Shown piece after piece: positions 39,401 through 49,202 of a stretch of DNA of 64,000 nucleotides (position 1 is the stretch's first letter; the number at the start of each line of letters is the position of its first letter). The position numbers and the translations under genes are program-made. The notes below the pieces were generated by a model that was not told where the DNA came from, ran no database searches, and saw only the letters and a list, made by a program, of their open reading frames with translations. This DNA is from Acidobacteriota bacterium (GTDB taxonomy: Bacteria > Acidobacteriota > Blastocatellia > RBC074), in contig JADJLO010000003.1 in assembly GCA_016710075.1 (NCBI GenBank), positions 144,501 through 208,500 on the forward strand, written 5' to 3'.

Positions 39401-39843
39401 CCGAGACAAGGCTGCTTACCTTGCCGCCGGTGGTGTCCAGTTGAGGAGTTTCGCCGGTCACCGTAACAGTCTCAGTCACTTCTCCAATCTGAAGCGCCAG
39501 GTTGATGACCAGACTCACTGACGTGGAGTTCCACACCTGTGTTGGTCGTTTTCTTGAAACCCTGAGGAGATGCACTTACCGTGTAAACTCCTATGGGCAG
39601 ACTGGGCGCCGAGTAGAACCCGTTATCGTCTGTTTTGACTGTTCGGGTAAACCCTGTCCGTTCCTCTTTTAATACTACATCGGTCTTGGGAACGCCTGCC
39701 CCCTGCGGATCTCGCACAGTGCCGTTAATATTGCCCACTGTACTGGTTTGGGCGTGAACAACAGTCGAGCTCAAACTCAGCAGCAAAATCGCCACCAGAT
39801 AGAGCAGACTGCCCAATACGTGCCGACCTTTTTTGCTTATCAT
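36438..39843 (-). CDS. TonB-dependent receptor, Oar-like, with carboxypeptidase-regulatory N-domain (single-base frameshift)
   Basis: About 1134 aa when joined. Signal peptide (SLLYLVAILLLSLSSTVVHA), a CarboxypepD_reg module (INGTVRDPQGAGVPKTDVVL continuing to LPIGVYTVSASPQGFKKT), then the plug domain (VSEKQVKELPLNGRNYAALV; VWTVDGVNNMDVGSN; GGNQYHGTAFEFLRND) and a large barrel ending FGLKLSF with the usual aromatic terminus. The frame breaks after GVEL; dropping one base of the GG at 39525-39526 gives GVELTSVSLVINLALQIGE. Receptors of this type import large ligands such as oligosaccharides or peptides; no TonB box is obvious. It heads the cluster and is probably its entry gate. Confidence 0.9.
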
Positions 39844-40189
39844 TTAGAGAAGCACTCCTTTACGTGTTGATTTCTGAGAAAGTTAAATAGGGTAATTGCT
39901 TGAAAAGAAATAGGAATTCTAACAACTTAGAGTGCTGATTCGCGAAGATTGCACGCTTAAGGCACCGCTGATGATCCGGTGTTACATTAATTAATCCCGC
40001 AAAGAACGCGGGTAACGGTCTAAATTATTATTCAGGTATGAAACGGTACTGTATCTGATGAACGCCGTGGATTATACGCAAAAATTGAATCTGGTCAAAC
40101 CATTTTCGGCAATTTCACGATTGTGGCAGACCATATTCAGATGATGGGGAAGAAGCACTGGCGACGGCACGTAAAAATCGGCGAAGGGG
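39844..40189. other. Intergenic region upstream of the TonB receptor cluster
   Basis: 346 bases between two minus-strand genes, with no gene visible. The part near 39845-39950 is AT-rich and is the likely promoter region for the seven-gene cluster below; I see no clear operator or riboswitch. Confidence 0.4.
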
Positions 40190-41947
40190 TTACCAGAGAT
40201 AGCGACCCGATTCGATCAATGAGTCGGCGATTAATCGGCGCGATTCGATTGTATTGATCGGAGTTTGCGGAGCGAGTCGTTCAAATGCCTGCATCAGTTT
40301 GGCGGATTCTTTAACAGCTCCCGCCAGGTTGCGAGCGCTGATTGCGACGCGATCTGCCGCATCGTTGACGTAGACGCGCAACATCTCCGTCGGTATCCGG
40401 CATGCGTCTGCGCCCTTCGCGGAGACGAGCTTCTCGACACGAAGAATAGCGCTTTCGATGGCGTATGCCTCGATGATGATATCGGCCGCCAGCGCGACGG
40501 CTTCCTGTTCTTCGCTCAGTTTGTCGCCATGGCTTTCAACCAGGGATGAGAGAGCGAGTCTCGCCGTCTCCTTGACGGATTTAAGAGTGCGCCTTGCCGT
40601 CGGGACGCCTTCATCTCCGAAATAGATCCTGGTGCGGTCGATGATATCGCTGATCGATTCTGAAAGGTTTTGCAACTGGTCTTTTCCAGCCCCTTTGAGC
40701 AGTCGTGTCGGAATGAGGATTCTCTGGATCTCGTTTGTGCCTTCGTATATTCGCGTAATGCGTGCGTCCCTGTAGGCGCGCTCAGCCGGGTAGTCTTTGG
40801 AATATCCGTATCCGCCATACACCTGAACCGTTTCGTCAGTCACAGTCGCGAGGGCCTCGCTGGTCCAGACCTTGACGATAGAGCATTCAACCGCGTACTG
40901 CTCGATTGCTTTGAGGACCTGCATCGAGTCATTTGAATCCACATTTTCAAGCGCCTTGTCGACCATCCCCAGCGTGCGCCAGACCATGGCATCACCGACG
41001 AAGCAGCGAATGGCCATTTCGGCGAGCTTACGTTTGATCAGCCCGAAATTCGCAATTGCCCGGCCGAACTGGTGACGCTCTTTAGAATATGCAATCGAAT
41101 TGTTGAGCGAAATTTTTGCGCCCCCGATGTTGCGACTGCCCAGTTTCAAGCGCCCGAAATTGAGAATGTTGAAGGCCACGACATGCCCTTTTCCAATTTC
41201 GCCGAGGACGTTTTCGACCGGGACCTTGCAATCTTCGAGCATGACGGCGGTCGTGGAGCTCCCGTCGAGCCCGAGTTTTTTCTCCTCATGACCGCTGACG
41301 GCCCCGTGATCGCGTTCGACGATGAATGCGGTGAATTTCTCGCCATCGACTTTGGCGAAAACTATGAAGATATCGGCAAAGCCTCCGTTGGTGATCCACA
41401 TCTTCTGCCCTTTGAGCAGGTAGTGCTTTCCATCCGGTGTCAGCGTGGCTTTGGTTTTGGCGTTGAGAGCGTCCGATCCGGCGCTCGGCTCGGTCAGGCA
41501 GAATGCGGCGATCAGTTCGCCTGAAGCCAGCCTGGGAAGATATTTGGCGCGCTGTTCGTCGTTGCCGAAATAGACGATGGGCAGTGTCCCGATCGTCGTG
41601 TGAGCACCCAGACTGGCGCCGAATGACGGCATGAGCGCGATCTGTTCGCCGACAAAAGCGGAACTGACCTTGTCCAGACCAAGTCCTCCAAATTGTTCAG
41701 GAATGTCGATGCGCAGCAGATCGAGTTCACCGGCTTTAAGCAGCAATTCCCTTGTCACCGGCCAGTCCTTGGCGTAAATCTGTTCAGACCGCGTCATGAC
41801 CTCTTTTTGCATGAACTCCTCGGCCACGCCTGCAAACATCTGCTGCTCTTCGCTGATATCTTCTCGGGTAAAGACATCCTCCGATTTGCGACCCTCAAAG
41901 AGGAACATCCCGCCTTTGACCACACTGACTTTGCCCGTTTCGCTCAT
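40190..41947 (-). CDS. Acyl-CoA dehydrogenase (fatty acid beta-oxidation)
   Basis: A 585-aa flavoenzyme of the longer acyl-CoA dehydrogenase type, catalysing the first oxidation of acyl-CoA. Typical motifs: AFCLTEPSAGSDALNAKT, YLLKGQKMWITNGGFADIFI, DGSSTTAVMLEDCKVPVENV, and YGGYGYSKDYPAERAYRDAR leading to ITRIYEGTNEIQR, which bears the catalytic Glu. The C-terminal extra domain (~150 residues) resembles that of very-long-chain dehydrogenases. The divergent acyl-CoA synthetase at 43597 suggests shared use in fatty acid catabolism. Confidence 0.92.
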   Translation of the reverse strand: MSETGKVSVVKGGMFLFEGRKSEDVFTREDISEEQQMFAGVAEEFMQKEVMTRSEQIYAKDWPVTRELLLKAGELDLLRIDIPEQFGGLGLDKVSSAFVGEQIALMPSFGASLGAHTTIGTLPIVYFGNDEQRAKYLPRLASGELIAAFCLTEPSAGSDALNAKTKATLTPDGKHYLLKGQKMWITNGGFADIFIVFAKVDGEKFTAFIVERDHGAVSGHEEKKLGLDGSSTTAVMLEDCKVPVENVLGEIGKGHVVAFNILNFGRLKLGSRNIGGAKISLNNSIAYSKERHQFGRAIANFGLIKRKLAEMAIRCFVGDAMVWRTLGMVDKALENVDSNDSMQVLKAIEQYAVECSIVKVWTSEALATVTDETVQVYGGYGYSKDYPAERAYRDARITRIYEGTNEIQRILIPTRLLKGAGKDQLQNLSESISDIIDRTRIYFGDEGVPTARRTLKSVKETARLALSSLVESHGDKLSEEQEAVALAADIIIEAYAIESAILRVEKLVSAKGADACRIPTEMLRVYVNDAADRVAISARNLAGAVKESAKLMQAFERLAPQTPINTIESRRLIADSLIESGRYLW

Positions 41948-41987
41948 TTTTAAAAGCTCCTGTAATAAATATTTGACGTCAATCGGA

Positions 41988-43391
41988 TTAGCCGATCAGC
42001 TTTACCCTTTTACTCAGACTATTTCCAATGGCGTAAAGAATCAATCCGAAGGCCAGCAGAATAGAGACCGAGCCGATAATTTTAAATTCAAATCCAGTGG
42101 TTCCCGCAACGATCGGCGGTGGAATGAAACAGGCGAGGGTGGCAAAAATTGTGGCCACCAGCCCCGCGGTGCAAAGTAACAGAATCCTGCCGTTGATCCT
42201 GTCCCCGATTTTACTGAGCCGTACCCATGCGATAAAGAGATAGATGTAGGTGATCATGACCAGCACGATCGAGCCGCCAAGCAGTGCAAGGTACGCTTCC
42301 TGGAGCGTGGCCCCGTATACATTGATGAAGATCAGGGCCGTGGCAACGGTCGCCTGGACCAGGAGGGCGACATAGGGGGTTCCATACTTCGGATGCACGC
42401 GTGCAAAGGCTTTGGGCAGATAATGATCAATTCCGATAGCGAAAGGAACACGCGCCGGAGCGCTCAGCCATGAAGCCCCGCAGCCGAGAAGCCCCAGCAA
42501 CTCGGAGAGCACGACCAGCGTGCCGATGGTGATCAGTGCGCCTTCGCCGGTTCTCGAAAAAACGGAATTGATTGCCAGAACGTGACCGTAAATGACATTG
42601 GTCTCGTTGAAGCCCGTAATCAACACCGCGGCATATGTCAGCATGTAGCAGGCCGCAACCGCCGAACCTCCGATGATCAGGGATCTGGGAATGTTGCGGC
42701 CCGGCGAGTCAGTCTCTTCGCTCATAGCCGAGCCGAGATCGAGTCCGACCAGCGCATTCAAGGTGAAAGGCCATAAAGCTATCCTGCGCCACATATCCAG
42801 GTCAGGCTGAGCCGCTGACGGCGAAACAACTGACGCTTCCGGAGAGACAATCTTCCATACGGCGGCGGCAATCAAAGCCAGTGCGATTGCCATGCGCCCG
42901 AATGCCCCGATGTTCTGCAGCCATTTGCCCTGTCCCAGCCCGAAAATATGCAAACAGGCGGAAAGCCACAACGTGATGATTGCAATCATTACTGTTTCGA
43001 ATTTGTGCCCGCTCATCCATTCGGCCGGACCATTGAAGAGGAGTGCGCTGACTGCGGCTATCCCGAGAAAGACGCTCGGCACGTATAAAAAAGTATTGAC
43101 CCAGTAACACCATCCGCAGACGAAGCCGTGAAAATCTCCAAGCGCCAGCCTGGTCCAGGCATAGACGCCGCCTTCCTTCGGATATTTGACCGAAAGATCG
43201 CTGATGGCGGCGCCATACGGCAGCAGAAATGTCAGAATGGCAAGGGCCCAGACGAGCAGTCCGATTCTGCCCAGAGGCATATTCTGGGCCAGAGTGCTCG
43301 GCGTATAAACGGCCACAATATTTAGCAGTATCAGATCACGCAGTCTGAGTGCGCGTTTCAACCCGGCAGTGCCGGCAGTGTTTGCTGTCAT
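41988..43391 (-). CDS. APC-family amino acid/polyamine permease
   Basis: About 467 aa from ATG 43391; an in-frame start at 43583 would add 64 mostly basic residues that do not look like protein. Twelve membrane helices are evident. Helix 1 carries the unwound segment LRDLILLNIVAVYTPSTLAQ, and PKEGGVYAWTRLALGDFHGF follows in helix 3, both normal for APC transporters. It probably exchanges or imports an amino acid; the specificity cannot be told. It lies 40 bases from the acyl-CoA dehydrogenase, in the same orientation. Confidence 0.88.
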   Translation of the reverse strand: MTANTAGTAGLKRALRLRDLILLNIVAVYTPSTLAQNMPLGRIGLLVWALAILTFLLPYGAAISDLSVKYPKEGGVYAWTRLALGDFHGFVCGWCYWVNTFLYVPSVFLGIAAVSALLFNGPAEWMSGHKFETVMIAIITLWLSACLHIFGLGQGKWLQNIGAFGRMAIALALIAAAVWKIVSPEASVVSPSAAQPDLDMWRRIALWPFTLNALVGLDLGSAMSEETDSPGRNIPRSLIIGGSAVAACYMLTYAAVLITGFNETNVIYGHVLAINSVFSRTGEGALITIGTLVVLSELLGLLGCGASWLSAPARVPFAIGIDHYLPKAFARVHPKYGTPYVALLVQATVATALIFINVYGATLQEAYLALLGGSIVLVMITYIYLFIAWVRLSKIGDRINGRILLLCTAGLVATIFATLACFIPPPIVAGTTGFEFKIIGSVSILLAFGLILYAIGNSLSKRVKLIG

Positions 43392-43552
43392 TTTCCTGTG
43401 TCGGTAATAGATATCAGAGATGCCGTCAGTTGGAAGAGCCGGAACCGGAAAATCCAATCCCCCGGATCGACCGCGCAAGATTCTGAGGCCTAATCGCAAT
43501 TTTCGCAATCGAGAGTTTGTGATAATCTGCGCTTCGTCCCGGGTTTTTTTCA

Positions 43553-43568
43553 GATTACGAAACAGACG
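43553..43568. repeat. Single half of the GATTACGAAACAGACG repeat family
   Basis: The 16-base core seen in the long inverted repeats at 50921 and 60415 occurs here once, without a second arm, 44 bases before the acyl-CoA synthetase start. Confidence 0.7.
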
Positions 43569-43596
43569 GAATAAACGAAACATAGGAGGTCTTAAG

Positions 43597-45195
43597 GTGA
43601 TCGTTCCTCTGACTGAACTGGATTTTCTTTATCGCGCACTCAATGTTTATGGAGATTATGAAGCGATCGTCTCGGGCGATCTGCGCCTTACGTACAATCA
43701 GTTTGGAGAACGCGTCAGCCGCTGGGCCAACCTCATGCGCGGGCTTGGCGTGAGGGAAGGCGACCGGGTGGCGATAATCTCGCAGAACTCGCATCGCATA
43801 CTCGACGGGTTTTACGGGTCCCCGACGATCGGATCGATTTACATGCCGATCAATTTCAGGCTGGTCGGCAGTGATTTCGAGTACATCCTCAATCACGCGG
43901 AGGCCAGGGTGCTGATCGTCGAAGACTCTCTGGTCGAGACAATCGAAGAGATCCGCCCGCAATTGAAGAGCGTCGAACATTTTATTGTCCACAGACGAAT
44001 CTGGAAGAACGTACCACGGTTGGCAGGATTACGAGACGCTGCTTTCTCACGCTTCGGCCGCCGACCCGGAGCGGGCAAACGTTGACGAAAACGACGTGAC
44101 CTCGATTCTCTACACTTCAGGGACCACGGGTAAGCCAAAGGGGGTGATGTCCACTCACCGGAATGTCTATATCAACGCGCTCAACTCCACTATCGAATTT
44201 GGCCTGACGCACGAGGATGTCTATCTTCACACTCTGGCCATGTTTCACTGCAACGGCTGGGGGTTGCCCTACGCGGTAACGGGAGTGGGCGGCAAGCATG
44301 TCGTTGTCAGCAAGTTCGAGCCGGCTGGTTTCTTCGATCTGGTGATCGGTGAAAAAATGACATTCGCCTGCATGCCTCCGACAATGATCAACATGGCTTT
44401 GAATCATCCTCTCAGCGAAGAGCAGATGAAATCATTGCCTCGTGACCGTGTTCGAGTCGCAACTGCCGGATCGGCGCCGCCTCGCGCACTCATAGAGGGA
44501 ATGCAGGAGCGGCTGGGATGGCAGGTGATCCAGGTGTATGGCCTGACGGAGACCTCGCCATTTCTGACCGTCTCGAAGGTGAAGCCTCACATGCGCGACT
44601 GGCCGGCACCGGATCGTTTCCGTGTCCAGACGCGAACGGGCTATCAGATGCTCGGCGTCGATCTGCGTGTGGTCGATGAGAACGGCACGGATATAGAACC
44701 CGATGGTCAGCAGGTCGAGAGGTAATTGCACGCAGCAATGTCGTCATGGCCGGATACTGGCGCCAGCCCGAAGCCACTGATGCCGTCATCGTCGATGGCT
44801 ATTTTCACACGGGCGATATGGCGACGATTGATGAAGAAGGTATGATCGAGATAGTCGATCGCAAAAAGGACCTCATCATTTCCGGCGGTGAGAATGTCTC
44901 ATCGATCGAGATCGAAGGCATGCTCTACAAACATCCGGCCGTGCTCGAAGCCGCCTGCATTGCCATTCCCGATCAGAAGTGGGGAGAAGTCCCCGCCGCC
45001 ATTGTTGTTCTGAAAGAAGGGCTGAATGCGACCGAGGATGAGTTGGTCAATTTCTGCCGCGAGAACATGGCGCATTTCAAATGCCCGAAATCCATCAGCT
45101 TCATCGATGCACTTCCACGTACGGCAACCGGCAAAATTCAGAAGAATCAGCTCAGAGATAAATTCTGGGAAGGTCGTGGTAAACGGGTGAATTAG
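43597..45195 (+). CDS. Long-chain-fatty-acid--CoA ligase / AMP-dependent synthetase (two single-base frameshifts)
   Basis: About 532 aa of the ANL superfamily. GTG 43597 is set by AGGAGGT at 43584-43590. N-terminal part DFLYRALNVYGDYEAIV; the P-loop-like TSILYTSGTTGKPKGVM; VYGLTETSPFLTV (adenylate motif); and the C-terminal DGYFHTGDMATIDEEGMIEI and DRKKDLIISGGENVSSIEIE, ending with the catalytic Lys in PRTATGKIQKNQLRDKFW. Two breaks: an extra C at 43989-43990, and a missing G near 44717, each of which restores expected sequence (HFIVTDESGRTYHGW; QQVGEVIARSNVVMAGYW). The two cancel in frame overall. Confidence 0.88.
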
Positions 45196-45335
45196 TTCCC
45201 CGCATCGCGCATGGAGGAGTTCCGCCTTCAGGCGGAACTCTCTGCAAGAAGGCATGCCAGGGATTCAGTATACGTGGGAAGTTCCGCCTGAAGGCGGAAC
45301 TCCATGCGCGGAACTCCATGCGGGAACTCCATGCA
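45194..45335. repeat. REPIN-like bipartite palindromic repeat, copy 2 (reverse orientation)
   Basis: Read on the minus strand this shows the same order as copy 1 (24566-24661): palindrome AGTTCCGCCTTCAGGCGGAA, a CCCACGTATA-type spacer, a CTTCT segment, then a second GAGAGTTCCGC palindrome and GCGATGCGGG. It has extra GGAACTCCATGC units at its right end. It lies between the acyl-CoA synthetase and the ABC ATPase. Confidence 0.8.
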
Positions 45336-45348
45336 AGGATTTTCAAAT

Positions 45349-46104
45349 ATGAACTCACTTATTTCAGTCAGCAATCTGCAGAAGAGCTTCGGCGGTTCGG
45401 CTGCCTTGAGCGGCATCAGCTTCGATGTTCAGGTGTCCGAATTGACGGTGATCATCGGGCCATCGGGTTGCGGGAAGTCGACGCTGCTGAGATGTCTCAA
45501 CGGCCTCGAGCTTTTCGATGGTGGCATGGTTCGGATCGGGGATATCACGCTCGATCGCAAGGCAAACCTGAGCCACGGCGATTTCAACAATCTGCTGCGC
45601 AATCTTCGTGAAGAGGTCGGAATGGTTTTTCAGAGCTTTAACCTGTTCCCGCATCTGACTGTTCTCGAAAACGTCGTGCTTGCTCCGATGGTGGTCCGAA
45701 AAGTGGATCGCCGGAGCGCCGAGGAGAAAGCCCGTGAGATCCTCAACAAGGTCGGCCTTGGTGAGAGGCTGCAGCATTACCCCTCTCAACTCTCAGGTGG
45801 TCAGCAGCAGCGCGCCGCCATTGCCCGGGCTCTCGCCATGTCTCCGAAAGTGATGCTTTATGACGAACCGACATCGGCGCTCGATCCAGGGCTTGTTGGA
45901 GAGGTCCTCGCCATCATGCGAAAACTTGATGACGAAGGCATGACACAGGTTGTTGTCACTCATGAAATGAATTTCGCAAGGGATGTCGCTGACAGGGTGA
46001 TAGTTCTGGCGGAAGGCGAAATCATCGAATCAGGCTCACCCCAGGAGATCTTTACTGCACCGCGCGATGAGCGAACGCGCAACTTCCTTCAACGTTATCT
46101 CTGA
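45349..46104 (+). CDS. Polar amino acid ABC transporter, ATP-binding protein
   Basis: About 251 aa from ATG 45349; an upstream ATG at 45304 lies in the repeat. Walker A GPSGCGKST, Q-loop FQSFNLFPHLTVLENV, signature LSGGQQQRAAIARAL, Walker B VMLYDEPTSALDP and the switch His in VVVTHEMNFARDVADRV. This is the GlnQ/HisP branch that drives uptake of polar amino acids. The stop overlaps the start of the next gene (TGATG), a sure sign of one operon with the fused permease. Confidence 0.93.
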   Translation: MNSLISVSNLQKSFGGSAALSGISFDVQVSELTVIIGPSGCGKSTLLRCLNGLELFDGGMVRIGDITLDRKANLSHGDFNNLLRNLREEVGMVFQSFNLFPHLTVLENVVLAPMVVRKVDRRSAEEKAREILNKVGLGERLQHYPSQLSGGQQQRAAIARALAMSPKVMLYDEPTSALDPGLVGEVLAIMRKLDDEGMTQVVVTHEMNFARDVADRVIVLAEGEIIESGSPQEIFTAPRDERTRNFLQRYL

Positions 46105-47636
46105 TGAAAAAAAACTATCTCTGTTCATTGCTTATTCTGACATCCATCTTTCTGATCGGATTTCCGTTCGTGACAACTTCACGGGCGCAGCAGCCCCTTG
46201 AGCTTAAATGGGGCGGAGACGCCGAAGGCGGCGCTCCTTATCTGCTGCCGAATCCGAAAAATCCCCGGGAGATCGTCGGGTTCGAGGTTGACTTGATGAC
46301 CTCGCTCGCCGGGCAGATGGGGCGAAAGTCCGTCTTCACGCAGAATCAGTGGGACGGGCTCATCCCGGGGCTGCAGCGCGGGAATTATGACCTTGTCGTC
46401 AACGGCCTGGAGATCACCTCCGACAGGAAGCAGCAGGTGGATTTCAGCATCCCGTATTACGCGACCGGCGAGCAGCTCAGTGTCAGAACCGGTGAAAACT
46501 CGATCAACTCCCTGGCCGATCTGAAAGGGAAGATAGTCGGCACGCTGAAATTTTCGCTCGCTCAGAGAATCCTCGAGCGCACCGGTGGGATGGAGATCCG
46601 TTCATACGAGAATCAGAACAACGCCTATGATGACCTGGTGCTCGGCCGCCTCGATGCTGTGCTCATGGACTGGCCGATCGCCGTCTATTACAGCAAGCCG
46701 AATCCAAAGCTGAAATTCGCCGGACCCGTAATCGAGCAGATGGAATACGGCATAGCCGTGAACAAGAACAATCCGGAGCTTCTCAAGCAGGTCAACGAGG
46801 GGTTGCTGCATCTGATCAAAACTGGCGAGCTTCGCAGGATCTATGAGAAGTGGGATATCTGGAACGATGAGACCGGCAGGTTGTTTACGAAGCTCGCTTC
46901 AGGCGAAGTACATGGACAGGTCTACGAGGATTTCACTCAGAACATCACAAAACAGCTGACCTGGAGCGAGAGGCTGCGCCGGTACGCCGGCTACCTGCCG
47001 GTGCTGCTGATACAAGGTGCCCCAATGACGCTTCTGATCTCGCTGCTCGGCATGGCCTTCGCTGTGGCTCTGGGCTTGATCCTGGCGCTGATCTATCTTT
47101 ATGCGCCGCAGCCTCTGAGCTGGTTGTCGAGAGCTTATGTGGAGATCTTCCGCGGGACGCCGCTGCTGATTCAGCTCTATCTCATCTTTTATGGCCTGCC
47201 GAACATCGGCATCAAGCTTTCGCCGATAGTCGCTGCTGTGGTCGGCCTCGGGCTCAACTACGCCGCTTACGAGGCTGAAAACTATCGCGCCGGAATTCAG
47301 GCGATTCCGCGCGGTCAGATGGAGGCCGCCCTGTCGCTCGGGATGACCCGGGCTCAGATGCTGCGCTACGTGATCGTCCCGCAGGCAATGCGACTTGTCA
47401 TCCCGCCGGTGACCAACGATTTCATCGCCCTCTTCAAGGATTCATCGATAGTCTCGGTCATAACCATGGTCGAACTGACCAAGGTTTACGGTCAACTAGC
47501 ATCGACTTATTACGATTATATCGGAGTTGGATTGCTCACCGCCGGGATCTATTTTCTGATGGGAATGCCATTCGTCAGACTCGCCCGCTGGGTCGAGATC
47601 AGGCTTGCCACCGAGAGGAGAGTTGAAGGAGTTTAA
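46104..47636 (+). CDS. Fused periplasmic binding protein and permease, polar amino acid ABC transporter
   Basis: A 510-aa single chain holding two usual subunits. Signal-like start (SLLILTSIFLIGFPFV), then a SBP_bac_3 domain (IVGFEVDLMTSLAGQMGRKS; YDLVVNGLEITSDRKQQVDF; LGRLDAVLMDWPIAVYYSKP), and after residue 300 a BPD_transp_1 permease with the EAA loop YRAGIQAIPRGQMEAALSLG and LRYVIVPQAMRLVIPPVTND. This fusion, with the binding domain on the same chain, exists in other bacteria. Each permease dimer would carry two binding domains. With the ATPase it forms a minimal amino acid importer. Confidence 0.92.
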   Translation: MKKNYLCSLLILTSIFLIGFPFVTTSRAQQPLELKWGGDAEGGAPYLLPNPKNPREIVGFEVDLMTSLAGQMGRKSVFTQNQWDGLIPGLQRGNYDLVVNGLEITSDRKQQVDFSIPYYATGEQLSVRTGENSINSLADLKGKIVGTLKFSLAQRILERTGGMEIRSYENQNNAYDDLVLGRLDAVLMDWPIAVYYSKPNPKLKFAGPVIEQMEYGIAVNKNNPELLKQVNEGLLHLIKTGELRRIYEKWDIWNDETGRLFTKLASGEVHGQVYEDFTQNITKQLTWSERLRRYAGYLPVLLIQGAPMTLLISLLGMAFAVALGLILALIYLYAPQPLSWLSRAYVEIFRGTPLLIQLYLIFYGLPNIGIKLSPIVAAVVGLGLNYAAYEAENYRAGIQAIPRGQMEAALSLGMTRAQMLRYVIVPQAMRLVIPPVTNDFIALFKDSSIVSVITMVELTKVYGQLASTYYDYIGVGLLTAGIYFLMGMPFVRLARWVEIRLATERRVEGV

Positions 47637-47728
47637 AGTTCAAAGGCCAAAGTTTAAAACGCTCTTCCCGTGGAAGATCTTTCAACAAACTTTAAACTTT
47701 AAACTTTAAACTTTGGACTTTGGACTTT
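47633..47728. repeat. AAAGTTTAAAG-family inverted repeat
   Basis: GTTTAAAGTTCAAAGGCCAA (47633 onward) faces a longer right arm of AAACTTT units (47688-47728) across a spacer that itself holds a small CTTCCCGTGGAAG hairpin (47673-47685). Confidence 0.75.
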
Positions 47729-47827
47729 ATACTGCCAATCTCGAGGATCTTTAGACAGACAATGGATTTCAATCTAAGTCTGGCATAGTCGTAATTACCG
47801 GCCTGTTGTCACAAAGGAACAAAATCA

Positions 47828-49185
47828 ATGAGACGTATCCTGAGTTGTTCGATCGTCGCTGTTCTGGCTTTTATGCTGATGGGGGGCGTGGGCGCCCAGT
47901 CCGACAAGAGGTCACAGAAGCAGCCTTCTCCCGCAGCTCCTGCGGATCAGCAGGACACGATCAGGATTGATACGAATCTGGTGACAGTTCCGGTTGTAGC
48001 CAGCGACAGAAATGACGTTTACATCCCGGATCTGTCGAAAGAGGAGTTCTCGATCTTCGAGGATGGCGTCCGGCAGGAAATCGTCTTTTTCGCCGCAATC
48101 AAGGAGCCATTCAACGTGGTTCTGATGCTCGATACCTCTGCGAGCACTCAGGAGAAACTCGGTCAGATAAAGCAGGCCGCCAGAGCATTCGTCGAACAAC
48201 TTCAGCCGGCCGACAAGGTCAAAATTATCGCATTCGATGATTCGATCCAGGATCTTTGCCAGTTTAGCAGCGACAGGACGGAGCTCAGACGGGCGATAGA
48301 ATCGACCAGAGCGGGAAAGGGCACGAAGCTCTATGATGCCGTTAAGTTTTCACTCAACAGTCTTTCGAGAATGAAGGGCGCAAGGCAGTGGTCCTTTTCA
48401 CCGACGGCGTCGACTGGCACAGCGATTCGACGAAGTACGACGATAACATCAGACAGGTCGAAGAATCAGGCGTGATCTTTTATCCGATAAGGTTCGATAC
48501 CAGGGCGGAGACAGAAGAGATGATACGCAATCAGCAGGAGATGATCGGAGAGGTGGATCTGGGAATCATCTTCGGAGGAGGAAGCGCCGGGCGAAATCCA
48601 AGGGGAACAACTCCACCCATAACCCGAGGTGACGGAGGCACGCCGTATCCGCAAGGGCGCAATCCGGCTGATGATCCCTTCAAAATACCAATACCTGCGA
48701 TCATTCTTCCCATGCCGCGAAATCGATATCCGGATCGTTATCCGGGCGACAGGCGGATGCCCGATGGGAACCCTCCGTCGGCCGGAAGAATCCCCGACGA
48801 CCGCTTTCCCGATGCGTCCAGCGGGAGATACCCCGATAATAACAGGACGCCGTCAGATAGTCGCTACCCCGGTACAAGGCGCCGTAACGACAGTGTTACC
48901 GGGCTGCTCGACAACATTTACCGCCTCGCCGATCAGTATCTTGAGGAAATGGCGATCAATTCAGGTGGCGAACTTCATCGTGCAGATACCCTGAGTGATC
49001 TCCCAGGGGCATTCGCAAAAATTGCCGCCGAGTTGCGCAGCCAGTACTCTCTCGGCTATTACCCTGCAAATCAGGCCCAGGACGGCAAATATCGAAAAAT
49101 TCAAGTCAAAACCACGCGCCAATCGACGGTTATTCGAACCAGACCCGGATACAGATCCGGGCAGCAGGCATCTTCAAAACCCTGA
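47828..49185 (+). CDS. VWFA-related acidobacterial domain protein with low-complexity insertion (single-base frameshift)
   Basis: About 452 aa after correction. Signal peptide, the family motif YIPDLSKEEFSIFEDGVRQE, then the VWA domain with MIDAS DTSAST and, after the lesion, VVLFTDGVDWHSDSTKYDD. The frame breaks at GGG 48376-48378; one added G gives MKGRKAVVLFTDG. A roughly 100-residue insertion follows, rich in Arg, Tyr, Pro and Asp (RYPDRYPGDRRMPDG; GRYPDNNRTPSDSRYPG), and then the normal closing part (AELRSQYSLGYYPANQAQDG). The insertion looks like a recently expanded disordered loop. The gene is convergent with the FKBP gene. Confidence 0.85.
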
Positions 49186-49202
49186 AAGGCACTCCGGACC
49201 TT

